Assembly (NCBI GenBank): GCA_004295045.1
Contig: SHND01000062.1
Location: 1 to 46,411 of the forward strand
Source of the DNA: Chloroflexota bacterium
GTDB lineage: Bacteria; Chloroflexota; Anaerolineae; UBA4142; SHND01
Length of the DNA: 46,411 nucleotides
Direction: 5' to 3'
The notes under the pieces are model-generated. The model did no database searches and was not told the origin of the DNA. It saw only the letters and a list, made by a program, of their open reading frames with translations. Every line of letters begins with the position of its first letter. Positions within the stretch are counted from its first letter, which is position 1. The position numbers and the translations under genes are program-made. Positions 16,261 to 24,924 of the stretch are shown in pieces.

Positions 16261-17385
16261 TTACGGATCGCTCGTCAACGCGTGGACGGTTACTTGGGTG
16301 ATCGCCGAATCGCCGCTGGCAGGGACGCGGCAAGTCACAGACCACACTCCCGGTTCTTCGGACGCATAAGGCGCAAACGAGTCCGACCCGCTGATGTGAA
16401 CATCCCATGCAAAGTGCCCACTCGCATCGGCTTGGACAGTGCCGAGTCCAAAGGAGCGCCCATCCGGACGGGTGGACCAACAGTTGATCTGAGCGTTTGC
16501 GCCCCAACTGTCACCCAACAACGTAAAGATGGGATTGAGTGCGTCAATCGAATCAGGCACGGCGTCGAGCAATATGCCCGAGCTGGTGACGATTGCTTTG
16601 CCGCCAACTTCTATCTCCGTAATCGCGCCATAGCCGCTGCCCGGCGCGTAAGCAGTCACTTTGTAAAAACCGCGACATGCCTCGGAGAAAAAGAGGATTG
16701 GAAAAGAGATGTGTCCTTGTTCGTCCGCTTTGACCGTGCTGGGTCCGTAAAAGCCGTCGAACAATCCTTGATAAAAGGGATCATCCGCGCTGGCGCCCTC
16801 TACATTCGAGCGTCCACTGCAATTCGGCGGCAGGGAAACCCAGATGTTGACATACTCATCGCGCCAAAAACCGGCGCCGGTAAAAGAAAAATTTTGTTTG
16901 TCCGTACTCGAACCGGCAAGGGTCGCGCCAACCTGTTCCCAATGATATGCTTCAATGTTCACGGTCGCTTGTCCTTGCGCGACGACTGTTTGCGCCAAGC
17001 CGAGTTCGTGTACTACCCACGTCCAATCGCCGAGTTGATGTGCGAATGCGCCGCCGCCCGGCAATTCTTCGCTGCCATCCTGACTGTGCCACCAAAAGGA
17101 TGCCGCGCCGTCTGCATCGGTGAGAATACTGCCGCCCGCGACGTTGGAATCAAATCCAATAATTTGTCCTGCGTTGATGGCGCGTCCATCCGGCTCGACG
17201 ACGTACGCGTTCACATGAGTGTTTGGAGAAAAACCTGTGCATTGAATAAAAAAATCGGTGCCGGGCGGACCCGACACGGGGTCAGATGTACACAATGCGT
17301 TTGAGGTTGCTGCTGCTGTACCGAACGTGAACACCAATGCCGCCAGTACGGCAAACGCGCTCAACAATCCGATTCGCTGTTTCAT
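16261..17385 (-). CDS. Secreted protein with three Ig-like repeats, unknown function
   Basis: 374 residues from the ATG at 17385 (AGAGGAA upstream). A signal peptide (1-26, ending FGTAAATSNA) is followed by three beta-sandwich repeats, about 30-145, 146-255 and 258-370. They share a pattern such as GFSPNTHVNAYVVEPDGRA, GFWRDEYVNIWVSLPPN and SWGANAQINCWSTRPDGRS, each with a closing segment containing ADGAASFWW, DEQGHISFPI or ASGHFAWDV. Paired cysteines appear in the first and third repeats. No enzyme motif or sorting signal is seen. It probably acts at or outside the cell surface, perhaps in adhesion. It is transcribed alone and ends at a strong terminator. Confidence 0.7.
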   Translation of the reverse strand: MKQRIGLLSAFAVLAALVFTFGTAAATSNALCTSDPVSGPPGTDFFIQCTGFSPNTHVNAYVVEPDGRAINAGQIIGFDSNVAGGSILTDADGAASFWWHSQDGSEELPGGGAFAHQLGDWTWVVHELGLAQTVVAQGQATVNIEAYHWEQVGATLAGSSTDKQNFSFTGAGFWRDEYVNIWVSLPPNCSGRSNVEGASADDPFYQGLFDGFYGPSTVKADEQGHISFPILFFSEACRGFYKVTAYAPGSGYGAITEIEVGGKAIVTSSGILLDAVPDSIDALNPIFTLLGDSWGANAQINCWSTRPDGRSFGLGTVQADASGHFAWDVHISGSDSFAPYASEEPGVWSVTCRVPASGDSAITQVTVHALTSDP

Positions 17386-17606
17386 CAATGATTCCTCTTT
17401 TTTCGCCGGGGTTAGTCGTTCAACGTGAATTCAGAGCCACGCTTCGGCGCGTCCACAAAATTCTGTTATATAGACGGAGCCGTGCGCCATTTGGTTCACA
17501 TGCTGTACAAACCCAACTGCTCAGGATTATAGCCGCGCCCACTCCGAGTGTCAACGATTTCTGCGGACGCTTGTACCATCCGATTCCTTTTCCCTCTACA
17601 TGCCCA

Positions 17607-17635
17607 TTTACACGCGCACACGACACGAGTACAAT
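17607..17635 (+). promoter_or_regulatory. Leaderless promoter of the corA operon
   Basis: TTTACA (17607-17612), a 17-base spacer, and TACAAT (17630-17635), followed by exactly 7 bases and the ATG at 17643. Transcription would start at the A of the start codon. No ribosome binding site is present. Confidence 0.7.
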
Positions 17636-17642
17636 ATTCGCC

Positions 17643-18605
17643 ATGTCTTTGCCAAAATCATTGCCCGAGCTCGCGCCCCCGTCAGAGGTAAATCCCAATG
17701 GCACGCACATCATGGAGCTGGGACGCGGACGGCGCATTTTCAAATGGTACGAGTATCTTTCGCCGACATCGGAGCAGCTCGACGCGCTGCAGCAGCAATA
17801 TGATCTGCATCCTTTGGCGATGGAAGATGTTCGCACCTTTGACGAACGCGCCAAAGTGATTGACTTTGGAACGTACTTGTTCATCACCGTCCATTCGCTC
17901 ACGCGTCACGATGGAGAAATGCACGATCACGAACTCGAAGTATTTCTCGGACGCAATTTCCTCATCACAATTCATGCAGAATTACTTCCCGAAATTGATC
18001 ACGCCCTGAGACGTTTTCTCGGCGATGCGAGACGCCAAGATTTTGGTCCCGATTTTTTCCTCTACTTGATCGTGGACGAAATGACCAACAATCTTTTTCC
18101 AATGCTGGATAAGATGGACGACGAGATTGACCTCGTCGAAGAAGAGACCCTCAGCAAAGCGACTCCGAAAACGCTAAATCGCATTTTTCAACTCAAGCAA
18201 GAATATATTCAAATGCGCCGCAGCGTCGCGCCGATGCGCGACGTGATGAATGCGCTCGCGGGGACGCGCTACGGTTTGATTGATTCCAGAACCGCGTTGT
18301 ATTATCGCGACGTGTACGATCGCCTCTCGCGCGTTTATGAATTGATTGAAACGGGACGTGATTTGTTGGGCAACGCGCTTGACACGTATCTGTCGGTGCA
18401 ATCGAATCGTTTGAACGATGTGACGAAAACGTTGACGATTATCGCAACCATCTTTTTGCCGATTTCGTTCATCGTCGGTTGGGGCGGCATGAATTTTGAA
18501 TTGATGCCGTTTCGTGAATCCGTTGCGTTTTGGATTGTGAATATCTCGCTCATTGCAATTCCCGTTGGGATGTTGCTTTATTTCAAAAAACGAGGTTGGT
18601 TCTAA
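17643..18605 (+). CDS. corA: CorA-family magnesium/divalent cation channel
   Basis: 320 residues from the ATG at 17643; upstream in-frame codons belong to noncoding sequence, since the promoter lies there. The soluble N-terminal alpha/beta domain (about 30-150) and the long coiled stalk helices (about 180-255) are typical. Two C-terminal membrane helices follow (about 262-282 and 293-311). The GMN signature at the end of the first helix is intact (VGWGGMNFE). The protein ends with the usual positively charged tail (KKRGWF). It forms a pentamer for Mg2+ uptake. It is the first gene of a five-gene plus-strand run; radC begins one base after its stop. Confidence 0.95.
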   Translation: MSLPKSLPELAPPSEVNPNGTHIMELGRGRRIFKWYEYLSPTSEQLDALQQQYDLHPLAMEDVRTFDERAKVIDFGTYLFITVHSLTRHDGEMHDHELEVFLGRNFLITIHAELLPEIDHALRRFLGDARRQDFGPDFFLYLIVDEMTNNLFPMLDKMDDEIDLVEEETLSKATPKTLNRIFQLKQEYIQMRRSVAPMRDVMNALAGTRYGLIDSRTALYYRDVYDRLSRVYELIETGRDLLGNALDTYLSVQSNRLNDVTKTLTIIATIFLPISFIVGWGGMNFELMPFRESVAFWIVNISLIAIPVGMLLYFKKRGWF

Positions 18606-18606
18606 C

Positions 18607-19323
18607 ATGACTCGCACTCGACGCGCCGCGCGCGAACATCCCGCGCACACCATTCAAGCCATGCAGCACAACGAACGACCGCGCGAACGCTTGCAGCAAT
18701 TCGGCGCGGGCGTGTTGAGCGACGCCGAACTGTTGGCAATATTGTTACGCACGGGTTACAAAGGTGTGAATGTGATTGATTTGTCTGCCGAACTTTTGGA
18801 ACAGTGCGGACGGTTGCCGGGACTGGCGCGTGTTCCGTACAATGAACTCTCGCATCTCAAAGGCATCGGTCCCGCCAAAGCGGCGGAACTGCACGCCTGT
18901 TTTGAATTGGGACGGCGCGTCGCGCTCGCTTCGCCGGAAGAAAAACCGCGCATTCATTCGCCCGCCGACGCCGCGCAATTACTGTCTGACATGGCGCGGC
19001 TCGAACAAGAAGAAATGCGCACGCTTTTGCTCGACACGAAAAATCGCGTACTCGGACGCGCGCGCGTATATCAAGGTTCCGTTCACACCACCGTCGTGCG
19101 CATCGGCGAACTCTTTCGTGACGCAGTGCGTCAAAACGCGACGGGCATCATCCTCGCGCACAATCATCCGAGCGGCGATCCCACGCCTTCGCCCGAAGAC
19201 GCGGCGATCACGCGCGAAATCGTCAAAGCGGGTCAGCTGCTCGACATTGACGTACTCGACCATTTGGTTATTGGCGCGCAAGGAAAATTTGTGAGCCTGA
19301 AAGAACGCGGCTTGGGATTCTGA
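18607..19323 (+). CDS. radC: RadC-family JAMM/MPN protein
   Basis: 238 residues. Helix-hairpin-helix-like N-terminal region (about 20-100; LSDAELLAILLRTG, ELSHLKGIGPAKAAEL) and a C-terminal JAMM metal-binding domain with E-x(n)-HNHPSG-x(n)-SPED (residues about 180-200). The family is common near DNA-processing genes; its biochemical role is not settled despite the historical name. It starts one base after the corA stop and ends directly against the next ATG, so the three genes are almost certainly co-transcribed. A second in-frame ATG at 18661 (MQHNERPRERL) would match the usual family N-terminus and is possible. Confidence 0.95.
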   Translation: MTRTRRAAREHPAHTIQAMQHNERPRERLQQFGAGVLSDAELLAILLRTGYKGVNVIDLSAELLEQCGRLPGLARVPYNELSHLKGIGPAKAAELHACFELGRRVALASPEEKPRIHSPADAAQLLSDMARLEQEEMRTLLLDTKNRVLGRARVYQGSVHTTVVRIGELFRDAVRQNATGIILAHNHPSGDPTPSPEDAAITREIVKAGQLLDIDVLDHLVIGAQGKFVSLKERGLGF

Positions 19324-20553
19324 ATGTCGCGCCCCCACGTTCCTCCTCCCCGAATTGATCTTGCCACGCTGCCGCCCCTGCTTTCGACGGGCGACCCTAA
19401 CTCGTTTGCGCGCTTTACGCTCCAAGTGCGCGATCCAAAAATTCTCGACGAACTGCTTGCCGCGCCGTACTTTTCGCCCGACATCAAACGCGCCTTTCGA
19501 AAACTGCGCGAAGAGATTTTGAGCGGCGTTATTCAGCCGCTGCGCGAGGACGCGCCCGACATGGATTTTTGGCGTCCGTTTTCCAAGCCATACATCGGCG
19601 GTTCGTGGCTCGATGTGCCGTGGTTTTGGGCGGAAACCTATTTCTATCGCCGCATTTTGGAAATCGTGCGCTATTTTCAAATCGGCGCGTGGCACGAGCG
19701 CGACCCGTTCGCCGCGCAAAAAGACGCGGAATTGAAACCGGAGGCGGCGCCGCAGCGCGTGCGCCGGGTAATCGAAAAATTGCCGGAGAATGATGCAGAG
19801 CGATTCGAGTTTTTCTTGTACAGCGCGTTGTGGGGCAACCGCGTGGATTTGTCTTACAACGTCGAACAAAGCGTCGGTCGCGCCGAACACTTGGCGGACG
19901 AGCGCGCGAATTTGTTGGTGGATGACGCGCCGCGCGTGTGGGATTTTTTTGCCGCGCACAATCTCAAGCATTTGATTTATGTGACGGACAACGCGGGCAC
20001 AGAACTCGCGCTCGATTTGGCGTTTATGGATTATTTGTTAACTTGGCAAACAACCGCCAAGCTGACAGTGCATTTGAAACCGCAGCCCTTTTACGTTTCG
20101 GACGCGATGCCGCAAGATGTGCATCGTACACTTGCCGCGTTCGACAAGGCGAACGATGAAACGCGCGCCATTGCCAAACGCTTGCGCGCTCATTTGCAGA
20201 CAAAACGGTTGGAATTGCGCGTCCATTGGTTTTATCCAACGCCGCTTTATTATTTTGAAATGCCCGACGATCTTTTTGAAATGTTTCGCGCGGCGGATTT
20301 TGTTATTCTCAAAGGCGATGTAAATTACCGCCGCGTGGTGGGCGACGCGCATTGGAAGCCAACGATTGCGTTTGAATACACCACGCGTTATTTTCCGACG
20401 CCGTTCGTTTGTCTGCGAACGATGAAATCGGATGCGGTGGTGGGACTACAAGCCGCGCAAGTGGCAGAATTGGAGCGGACTGACCGCGAGTGGCGCGTGA
20501 ACGGCAAGCGGGGTGTCGCGCAGGGAAATTTCAAATTGCAAATTCAAAATTAG
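19324..20553 (+). CDS. DUF89/ARMT1-type damage-control phosphatase
   Basis: 409 residues, ATG immediately after the radC stop. Shows the family pattern in order: PWFWAETYFYRRILEI (about 98-113), SALWGNRVDLS (about 170), the metal-site motif VTDNAGTELALDLAFMDYLL (about 220-239), VHLKPQPFYVSDAMPQDV and FVILKGDVNYRRVVGD (about 325-340). The Asp-Asn pair and the KGDxNYRR segment are the catalytic and phosphate-binding elements known for this family. Members remove phosphate from damaged or excess phosphometabolites, often sugar phosphates, using Mn, Co or Ni. Here it sits between radC and a membrane protein gene, with no obvious pathway link. Confidence 0.88.
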   Translation: MSRPHVPPPRIDLATLPPLLSTGDPNSFARFTLQVRDPKILDELLAAPYFSPDIKRAFRKLREEILSGVIQPLREDAPDMDFWRPFSKPYIGGSWLDVPWFWAETYFYRRILEIVRYFQIGAWHERDPFAAQKDAELKPEAAPQRVRRVIEKLPENDAERFEFFLYSALWGNRVDLSYNVEQSVGRAEHLADERANLLVDDAPRVWDFFAAHNLKHLIYVTDNAGTELALDLAFMDYLLTWQTTAKLTVHLKPQPFYVSDAMPQDVHRTLAAFDKANDETRAIAKRLRAHLQTKRLELRVHWFYPTPLYYFEMPDDLFEMFRAADFVILKGDVNYRRVVGDAHWKPTIAFEYTTRYFPTPFVCLRTMKSDAVVGLQAAQVAELERTDREWRVNGKRGVAQGNFKLQIQN

Positions 20554-20580
20554 AAACTCACGTTACGCATTTGAATCTCT

Positions 20581-22614
20581 ATGTCACGGCTTCGATTTCT
20601 ACCATTTCTCTTTATCCTTCTCACTCTCACGGTTTCCGGCGCGTTCGCGCAAGACCGTTCCGTCGTCGTCCAACGGCGCGACGCGGACATGACCATCCAA
20701 CGCGATGGCAGCGTGGACATTGTCGAGACGTGGGTGGTGGATTTTCAAGGCGGACCGTTTCGGTTTGCGTTTCGCACGATTCCGTACAATAAAATTTCGT
20801 CGCTCGTGTTTGACGGCGTGAGTGAAAATGGGCAAGTATATTCGCGCGCGAACAGCGAAGCGCCGCATACCTTTCAGACCGAAGCGGGCAGCGGCGAACA
20901 AACGATTCGTTGGTTTTTTCCCCCGACGACGAATGCGACGCGCACGTTCGAACTGCGTTATCGCATCACCGACGCGCTGCGGATTTACGACGGCGGCGAT
21001 CAATTTTGGTGGACATTCATCGAAGCAGATCGCGGCTATCCCATCAATGCCTCGCGCGTGACTTTGCATTTGCCGGAAAATTTTGATCCAAATGAATTGC
21101 TTGCCGCGACCTACACAAATGGGCGAGAGACGGACGGCGCGCAAATCGTTGATGGGCAAACGATTGTCTTTGAGGGCGGACCGTTTCCGCCGGACACTAC
21201 GTGGGAAATTCGCGCACAGTTTCCGCACGGCGCGGTGACGCAGTCGGTGCAGCCGTGGCAGATTCTCGAAGCGCAGCGCGCGCAGCAAGAAGCAGCGCAA
21301 GCCATTGCAGTCGAACAGTTCAGTTTTTATTCCACTGTTTGCACGTGGCTCCTCGCGCTGGGCGGCGGGCTTGCGCTCTTGCTAATGTGGTACGTGCGCG
21401 GACGTGACCGCGCCGTGACACTGCCCGCCGAATTTTTGAACGCGCCGCCGATTGATCCTGCGACCGGCGCGACGGAACCTTTGACGCCCGCGTTGGCGGG
21501 AACGCTGATTGACGAAGAAGCGAATGTGCGCGATGTATTGGCGACGCTGATTGATTGGGCAGAGCGCGGCATTATCAAAATTCGCGCGCTGCCGCAGGGC
21601 GCAAAAACCGCAGATGTGAACGACGATTACGTGTACGAAAGGATTGGCACGAATGCGCCGCCGCTGCATCAGCAGTACGAACGCGAATTGATGCAGCGTT
21701 TGTTTCAAGGCGATACGAGCCGCAGCATCGGCGCCATTCGCCAAAAATTTACCGCCTCGCTCGACGAAATGTTCAGCAGTTTGTACGACGAGTTGGTGCG
21801 GCTCGGCTACTTTCAAAAACGTCCCGACCGCGTGCGCGCCCAGTTTTATCGTTTCGGTTGGCTGTTACTCGTGTTATTATGTCCCGCCGCGTTTCTGTTT
21901 CAATTGTTCGTGGGCTTGACGATTTCTGACGCGCTGCCTTTTTCGTGGCAGGCGCTCGCGCCGTGGATTATTTTATTCATCGTCGCGGGCGCGATCATGT
22001 ATCTGGCGCGTTACATGCCGCGCAAAACGGACAAGGGGGCGGAAGCTGCCGCGCGCTGGAATGCGTTTCGTCGTTATCTCGAACACATCGAAAATTACAC
22101 CAACGTCGCGGATGCCAAGGACCAATTTGAAAAATATCTGCCTTATGCCGTCGCGTTTGGGATTGATAAAACGTGGGTTCAAAAATTTTCGCAGGTGGAC
22201 ACGCCCGCGCCGACGTGGTATTCGCCGCCTACGCGCGGAATCAAAACTTCGAGTTCTACGCGTTCTGCATCGAGCTCGCAGCCAACTCCGACGCGTTCCT
22301 CTGGCGGTGGGATGTTGTCGGTGGGTGATGTGACGCCGAGCGCGAATCCGTCCGGCGGCGCGCCTTTACTCAACAGTGCGGCGAGCGGAACGTTCAATAC
22401 GCTGAACAGTGTGAGCGCGAGTTTCTTTTCGATGTTGAATACGACCGCGACCTCTTTTGTTGCCAGCAATCCGGGTCTTGCGCCGAGTCGCGGCAGTTTT
22501 CGTTCGGGCAGCAGCGGAGGCAGCAGTTGGAGCGGCGGTTCAAGTTTTGGTTCGAGTTCGAGTAGTCGCAGCAGCGGGGGGGGCGGCGGCGGCGGACGAA
22601 GTGGATTTGGCTAA
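20581..22614 (+). CDS. DUF2207-family membrane protein with Gly/Ser-rich tail
   Basis: 677 residues. A signal peptide (1-23, ending GAFAQ) leads into an extracytoplasmic DUF2207 domain (about 28-225; VVQRRDADMTIQRDGSVDIVE, then FRFAFRTIPYNKI). A membrane helix lies at about 250-268, followed by a cytosolic winged-helix-like part (RDVLATLIDWAERGIIKI), two more helices (about 420-460) and another soluble segment. The last 110 residues are low complexity, ending in SSGGGGGGGRSGFG. The family is widespread in bacteria with no settled function. It is 27 bases after the phosphatase gene and its stop abuts the ATG of the channel gene, so the two are translationally linked. Confidence 0.9.
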   Translation: MSRLRFLPFLFILLTLTVSGAFAQDRSVVVQRRDADMTIQRDGSVDIVETWVVDFQGGPFRFAFRTIPYNKISSLVFDGVSENGQVYSRANSEAPHTFQTEAGSGEQTIRWFFPPTTNATRTFELRYRITDALRIYDGGDQFWWTFIEADRGYPINASRVTLHLPENFDPNELLAATYTNGRETDGAQIVDGQTIVFEGGPFPPDTTWEIRAQFPHGAVTQSVQPWQILEAQRAQQEAAQAIAVEQFSFYSTVCTWLLALGGGLALLLMWYVRGRDRAVTLPAEFLNAPPIDPATGATEPLTPALAGTLIDEEANVRDVLATLIDWAERGIIKIRALPQGAKTADVNDDYVYERIGTNAPPLHQQYERELMQRLFQGDTSRSIGAIRQKFTASLDEMFSSLYDELVRLGYFQKRPDRVRAQFYRFGWLLLVLLCPAAFLFQLFVGLTISDALPFSWQALAPWIILFIVAGAIMYLARYMPRKTDKGAEAAARWNAFRRYLEHIENYTNVADAKDQFEKYLPYAVAFGIDKTWVQKFSQVDTPAPTWYSPPTRGIKTSSSTRSASSSQPTPTRSSGGGMLSVGDVTPSANPSGGAPLLNSAASGTFNTLNSVSASFFSMLNTTATSFVASNPGLAPSRGSFRSGSSGGSSWSGGSSFGSSSSSRSSGGGGGGGRSGFG

Positions 22615-23721
22615 ATGAGACAATTACATCGTCGTTTGTTCATCGTATTTCTCGTTTGTGGCGCGGCGCTTTGTTTGACCGCAATCGTTGTGCCGCGCGC
22701 CTTGGCACAAACGCCGCAAAAATTGCGCGTGGGTATAGTTGTGGGCGAACCGTTTGTGATTCAACAGGGTGATCGCTTTACGGGCTACAGCATTGACTAT
22801 TGGGAAAAAGTTGCTGCCGCTCAAGGTGTTTCCTTTGAATATGTGCCGGTGAGCGATGAGAAACAAATTATCGCGATGCTGAATGACGGCTCGCTCGATG
22901 TGGTCATTGGCGCAATCGGCATGACTGCGGACCGCGAAGCGCTCCTTGATTTTACGCATCCTTATTACATGAGCGGATTGCAAATTTTGGTTGCAAACAG
23001 CCAGCAGCAGCAATCCATCTTCCGTGTGTTTGCGCCGTTGGTTGGTTCGGCGGTGCTGCAAGTTTTTGTGGTCGCCTTTATCTTTGCCGTCATCATGGCG
23101 CACGTGATTTTTTTTGTCGAACATTTCGGCGGGAATCCTGAATTCCAACAAGGATACTTGCGCGACATTTGGGAAGCATTTTGGTATCTGCTGATTATTG
23201 TGGCGACGGGTGAATATGGGGACAAGGAAGCGCGCACGCCCATCAAACGCGTGGTTACGGTTGGTTTTTGGCTGTTGGGCGTTTTGTTCATCGCGCAATT
23301 TACGGCAGCTGCAACTTCGACCATGACCGTGCAGCAGTTGACGGGCTCTATTCAAGGTTTGAACGACTTGCCGGGCAAACGCGTGGTCACGCTTGCAAAC
23401 ACGGCGGCTGCCGATTTTCTCACGTTCAATAAAATTCCCTTTACTACGGTTACGAGTCTGGAGGAAGCGTACGCGCAAGTGGAACAGGGACAAGCAGACG
23501 CGTTTGTCTTTCAAGCGCCGATTCTGCAATACTATGCTTCCAATGAGGGCAAAGGCAAAGTGCAAGTGGTGGGTGCGGTCTTTGCGCCGCTGCCGATCGG
23601 CATGGGGCTCAAAACCGACAGCCCTCTCCGCAAAGGGCTCGATGAAACGATTTTGAAATTTTATCAAGACGGCACGGCAACTGAAATCGGCACGCAGTGG
23701 TTCGGCGACACGGCGCAATAA
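22615..23721 (+). CDS. Prokaryotic ionotropic glutamate receptor-like channel (GluR0-type)
   Basis: 368 residues. Signal peptide (1-32); first ligand-binding lobe (about 36-128) with the iGluR pattern MTADREALLDFTHPYY, including Thr104 and Arg107, which bind a ligand carboxylate in the family. Membrane helix M1 (about 140-168) is followed by a pore loop (about 182-203) and a second full helix (about 211-232; FIAQFTAAATSTMTV). The second lobe (about 244-362) closes the binding domain. The pore reads T198-G-E-Y-G-D203, against TVGYGD in K+ channels and GluR0. The acidic residue that usually binds the ligand amino group appears to be Gln300. It is the last gene of the corA operon. Confidence 0.88.
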   Translation: MRQLHRRLFIVFLVCGAALCLTAIVVPRALAQTPQKLRVGIVVGEPFVIQQGDRFTGYSIDYWEKVAAAQGVSFEYVPVSDEKQIIAMLNDGSLDVVIGAIGMTADREALLDFTHPYYMSGLQILVANSQQQQSIFRVFAPLVGSAVLQVFVVAFIFAVIMAHVIFFVEHFGGNPEFQQGYLRDIWEAFWYLLIIVATGEYGDKEARTPIKRVVTVGFWLLGVLFIAQFTAAATSTMTVQQLTGSIQGLNDLPGKRVVTLANTAAADFLTFNKIPFTTVTSLEEAYAQVEQGQADAFVFQAPILQYYASNEGKGKVQVVGAVFAPLPIGMGLKTDSPLRKGLDETILKFYQDGTATEIGTQWFGDTAQ

Positions 23722-23748
23722 AAGAAATAAATTTTCAAAGAGGACAAA

Positions 23749-24579
23749 TTATGTGTTGCGCGACGCGCGGCGAGTTTTGTACGCCGCGCGTTTTTCTCGT
23801 ACAACGGAATGACGGATGCGCGAAAAATCTTCGTCAGCGCGCGGTTTGCGAAACACGTAAAGATGTTCGTGCATGATGAGGTAAAAGCGATGGACGCGCG
23901 CGGGCGCGCTCCAGCGCTGCGCGTACGTGGTGTTGTGCTGTGTCTTGATAATTTCTTCTTTGAGCGCAAAGCCCACTTTCAAACAGCGATCGAGGACAAA
24001 ATGCGACAGGGGCACATAATGCGCGCCTTTGCGCGTGTCGCCGATGAGCAGGGCGCAATAGCGGTCCGGTTTTAACACGCGATAGAGTTCGCGGATGCCT
24101 TTTTCGAGTTCGTCGAGAAATTCGTGGATACCGGAAATGCTGGAGAGGTCGTCGGGATTTTTATTGTCGGAATATTTGACGATGTTGGCGTAGGGTGGGT
24201 GCGTGAGAATTAAATCAATCGAATCGTCCGCGAGCGCGCTCAAATTTCGCACATCGCCGCGTTGAATGGTTTGTGCGGCGGAATGTTCGACGGGAAAATC
24301 CAAACGCGCCCGCGTGATTTCCACTGCGTTTTCGTTCACATCATAGCCGATGGCGCGGCGATTCAACAGGCGCGCTTCAATCAGCGTGGTGCCGCTGCCG
24401 CACATCGGGTCGAGGATCAGTTCGCCTTCGCCGGAATAATTCAAAAGGATGTTGCGCGCGATTTGCGGCGCAAAGTTGCCGCGATAATCGCCTTTGTGCG
24501 TCGCCCAATCGCCACGAACGGGAAAGTCCCAGACGGTGGTGCGCTCTGCGCGGAATTTGAGTAGCGTTTGGTTGCTCAT
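23749..24579 (-). CDS. DNA N4-cytosine/N6-adenine methyltransferase of a restriction-modification system
   Basis: 276 residues. The AdoMet-binding motif I LDPMCGSGTT (about 56-65) precedes the catalytic motif IV LTHPPY (about 125-130), with a motif X-like segment GNFAPQIARNIL before motif I. This X-I-IV order resembles amino-methyltransferases with motif I first. A further conserved-looking segment, LYRVLKPDRYCALLIGDTRK (about 160-180), follows. It methylates host DNA to protect it from the linked nuclease. Its ATG directly follows the stop of the small regulator gene, so the two are co-translated. The gene is convergent with the channel gene, 27 bases apart. The recognition sequence cannot be predicted. 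Confidence 0.85.
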   Translation of the reverse strand: MSNQTLLKFRAERTTVWDFPVRGDWATHKGDYRGNFAPQIARNILLNYSGEGELILDPMCGSGTTLIEARLLNRRAIGYDVNENAVEITRARLDFPVEHSAAQTIQRGDVRNLSALADDSIDLILTHPPYANIVKYSDNKNPDDLSSISGIHEFLDELEKGIRELYRVLKPDRYCALLIGDTRKGAHYVPLSHFVLDRCLKVGFALKEEIIKTQHNTTYAQRWSAPARVHRFYLIMHEHLYVFRKPRADEDFSRIRHSVVREKRAAYKTRRASRNT

Positions 24580-24819
24580 TTATTTTCTCTCCAATACGAC
24601 AGATGGATTTTCGACAAAGAACGTCAAGGGTTTTTGATACACGCGCGCAAATTCTTGCAGCTCAAAAATATCAATGCGCCGCGCCCCTGATTCACAGCGC
24701 GAGATGTATGACTGCGGTTTGTGCAAACGCGATGCAATCTCGTGTTGCGAGAGTCCTGATGTGATGCGCACGCTGCGCAATTTGTATGCCAACATTTGCA
24801 GACGTTTGTCGTGTTTCAT
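24580..24819 (-). CDS. XRE-type helix-turn-helix regulator (probable controller of the R-M system)
   Basis: 79 residues from the ATG at 24819, chosen because GGGAGAAG lies six bases upstream; an in-frame ATG at 24855 would sit on the T run of a terminator. The fold is a single HTH_3 domain (about 8-66): LRSVRITSGLSQHEIASRL, KPQSYISRCESGARRID. Length and position directly before the methylase gene fit C (controller) proteins of type II systems, which bind their own promoter and time endonuclease expression. An ordinary Xre regulator is the alternative. It is separated from the endonuclease gene by a strong terminator. Confidence 0.8.
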   Translation of the reverse strand: MKHDKRLQMLAYKLRSVRITSGLSQHEIASRLHKPQSYISRCESGARRIDIFELQEFARVYQKPLTFFVENPSVVLERK

Positions 24820-24855
24820 ATCAAACTTCTCCCATGCGTTATGCAATTTCCGCAT

Positions 24856-24892
24856 AAAAAAAGATCAGCGTCCTCGGAGTGAGAACGCTGAT
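24856..24892 (-). terminator. Rho-independent terminator between endonuclease and regulator genes
   Basis: On the minus strand ATCAGCGT pairs with ACGCTGAT around a 13-base loop, followed by C and a run of seven T (24862 to 24856). It lies 32 bases past the endonuclease stop and 37 bases before the regulator ATG. Confidence 0.8.
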
Positions 24893-24924
24893 TTTTGGTA
24901 TCTGGAAATTTTGGGAATACATCT

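Noticed and set aside
17337..17642. Upstream extension of the CorA reading frame
   Set aside because: The extra 102 codons cover the promoter and are unlike CorA; the ATG at 17643 gives the usual length.
18979..19971. 330-residue minus-strand frame across radC and the phosphatase gene
   Set aside because: Spans two recognised genes on the other strand; no start signal and low-complexity product.
22624..23718. 364-residue minus-strand frame opposite the receptor channel
   Set aside because: Exact shadow of the channel gene, whose domains are clear.
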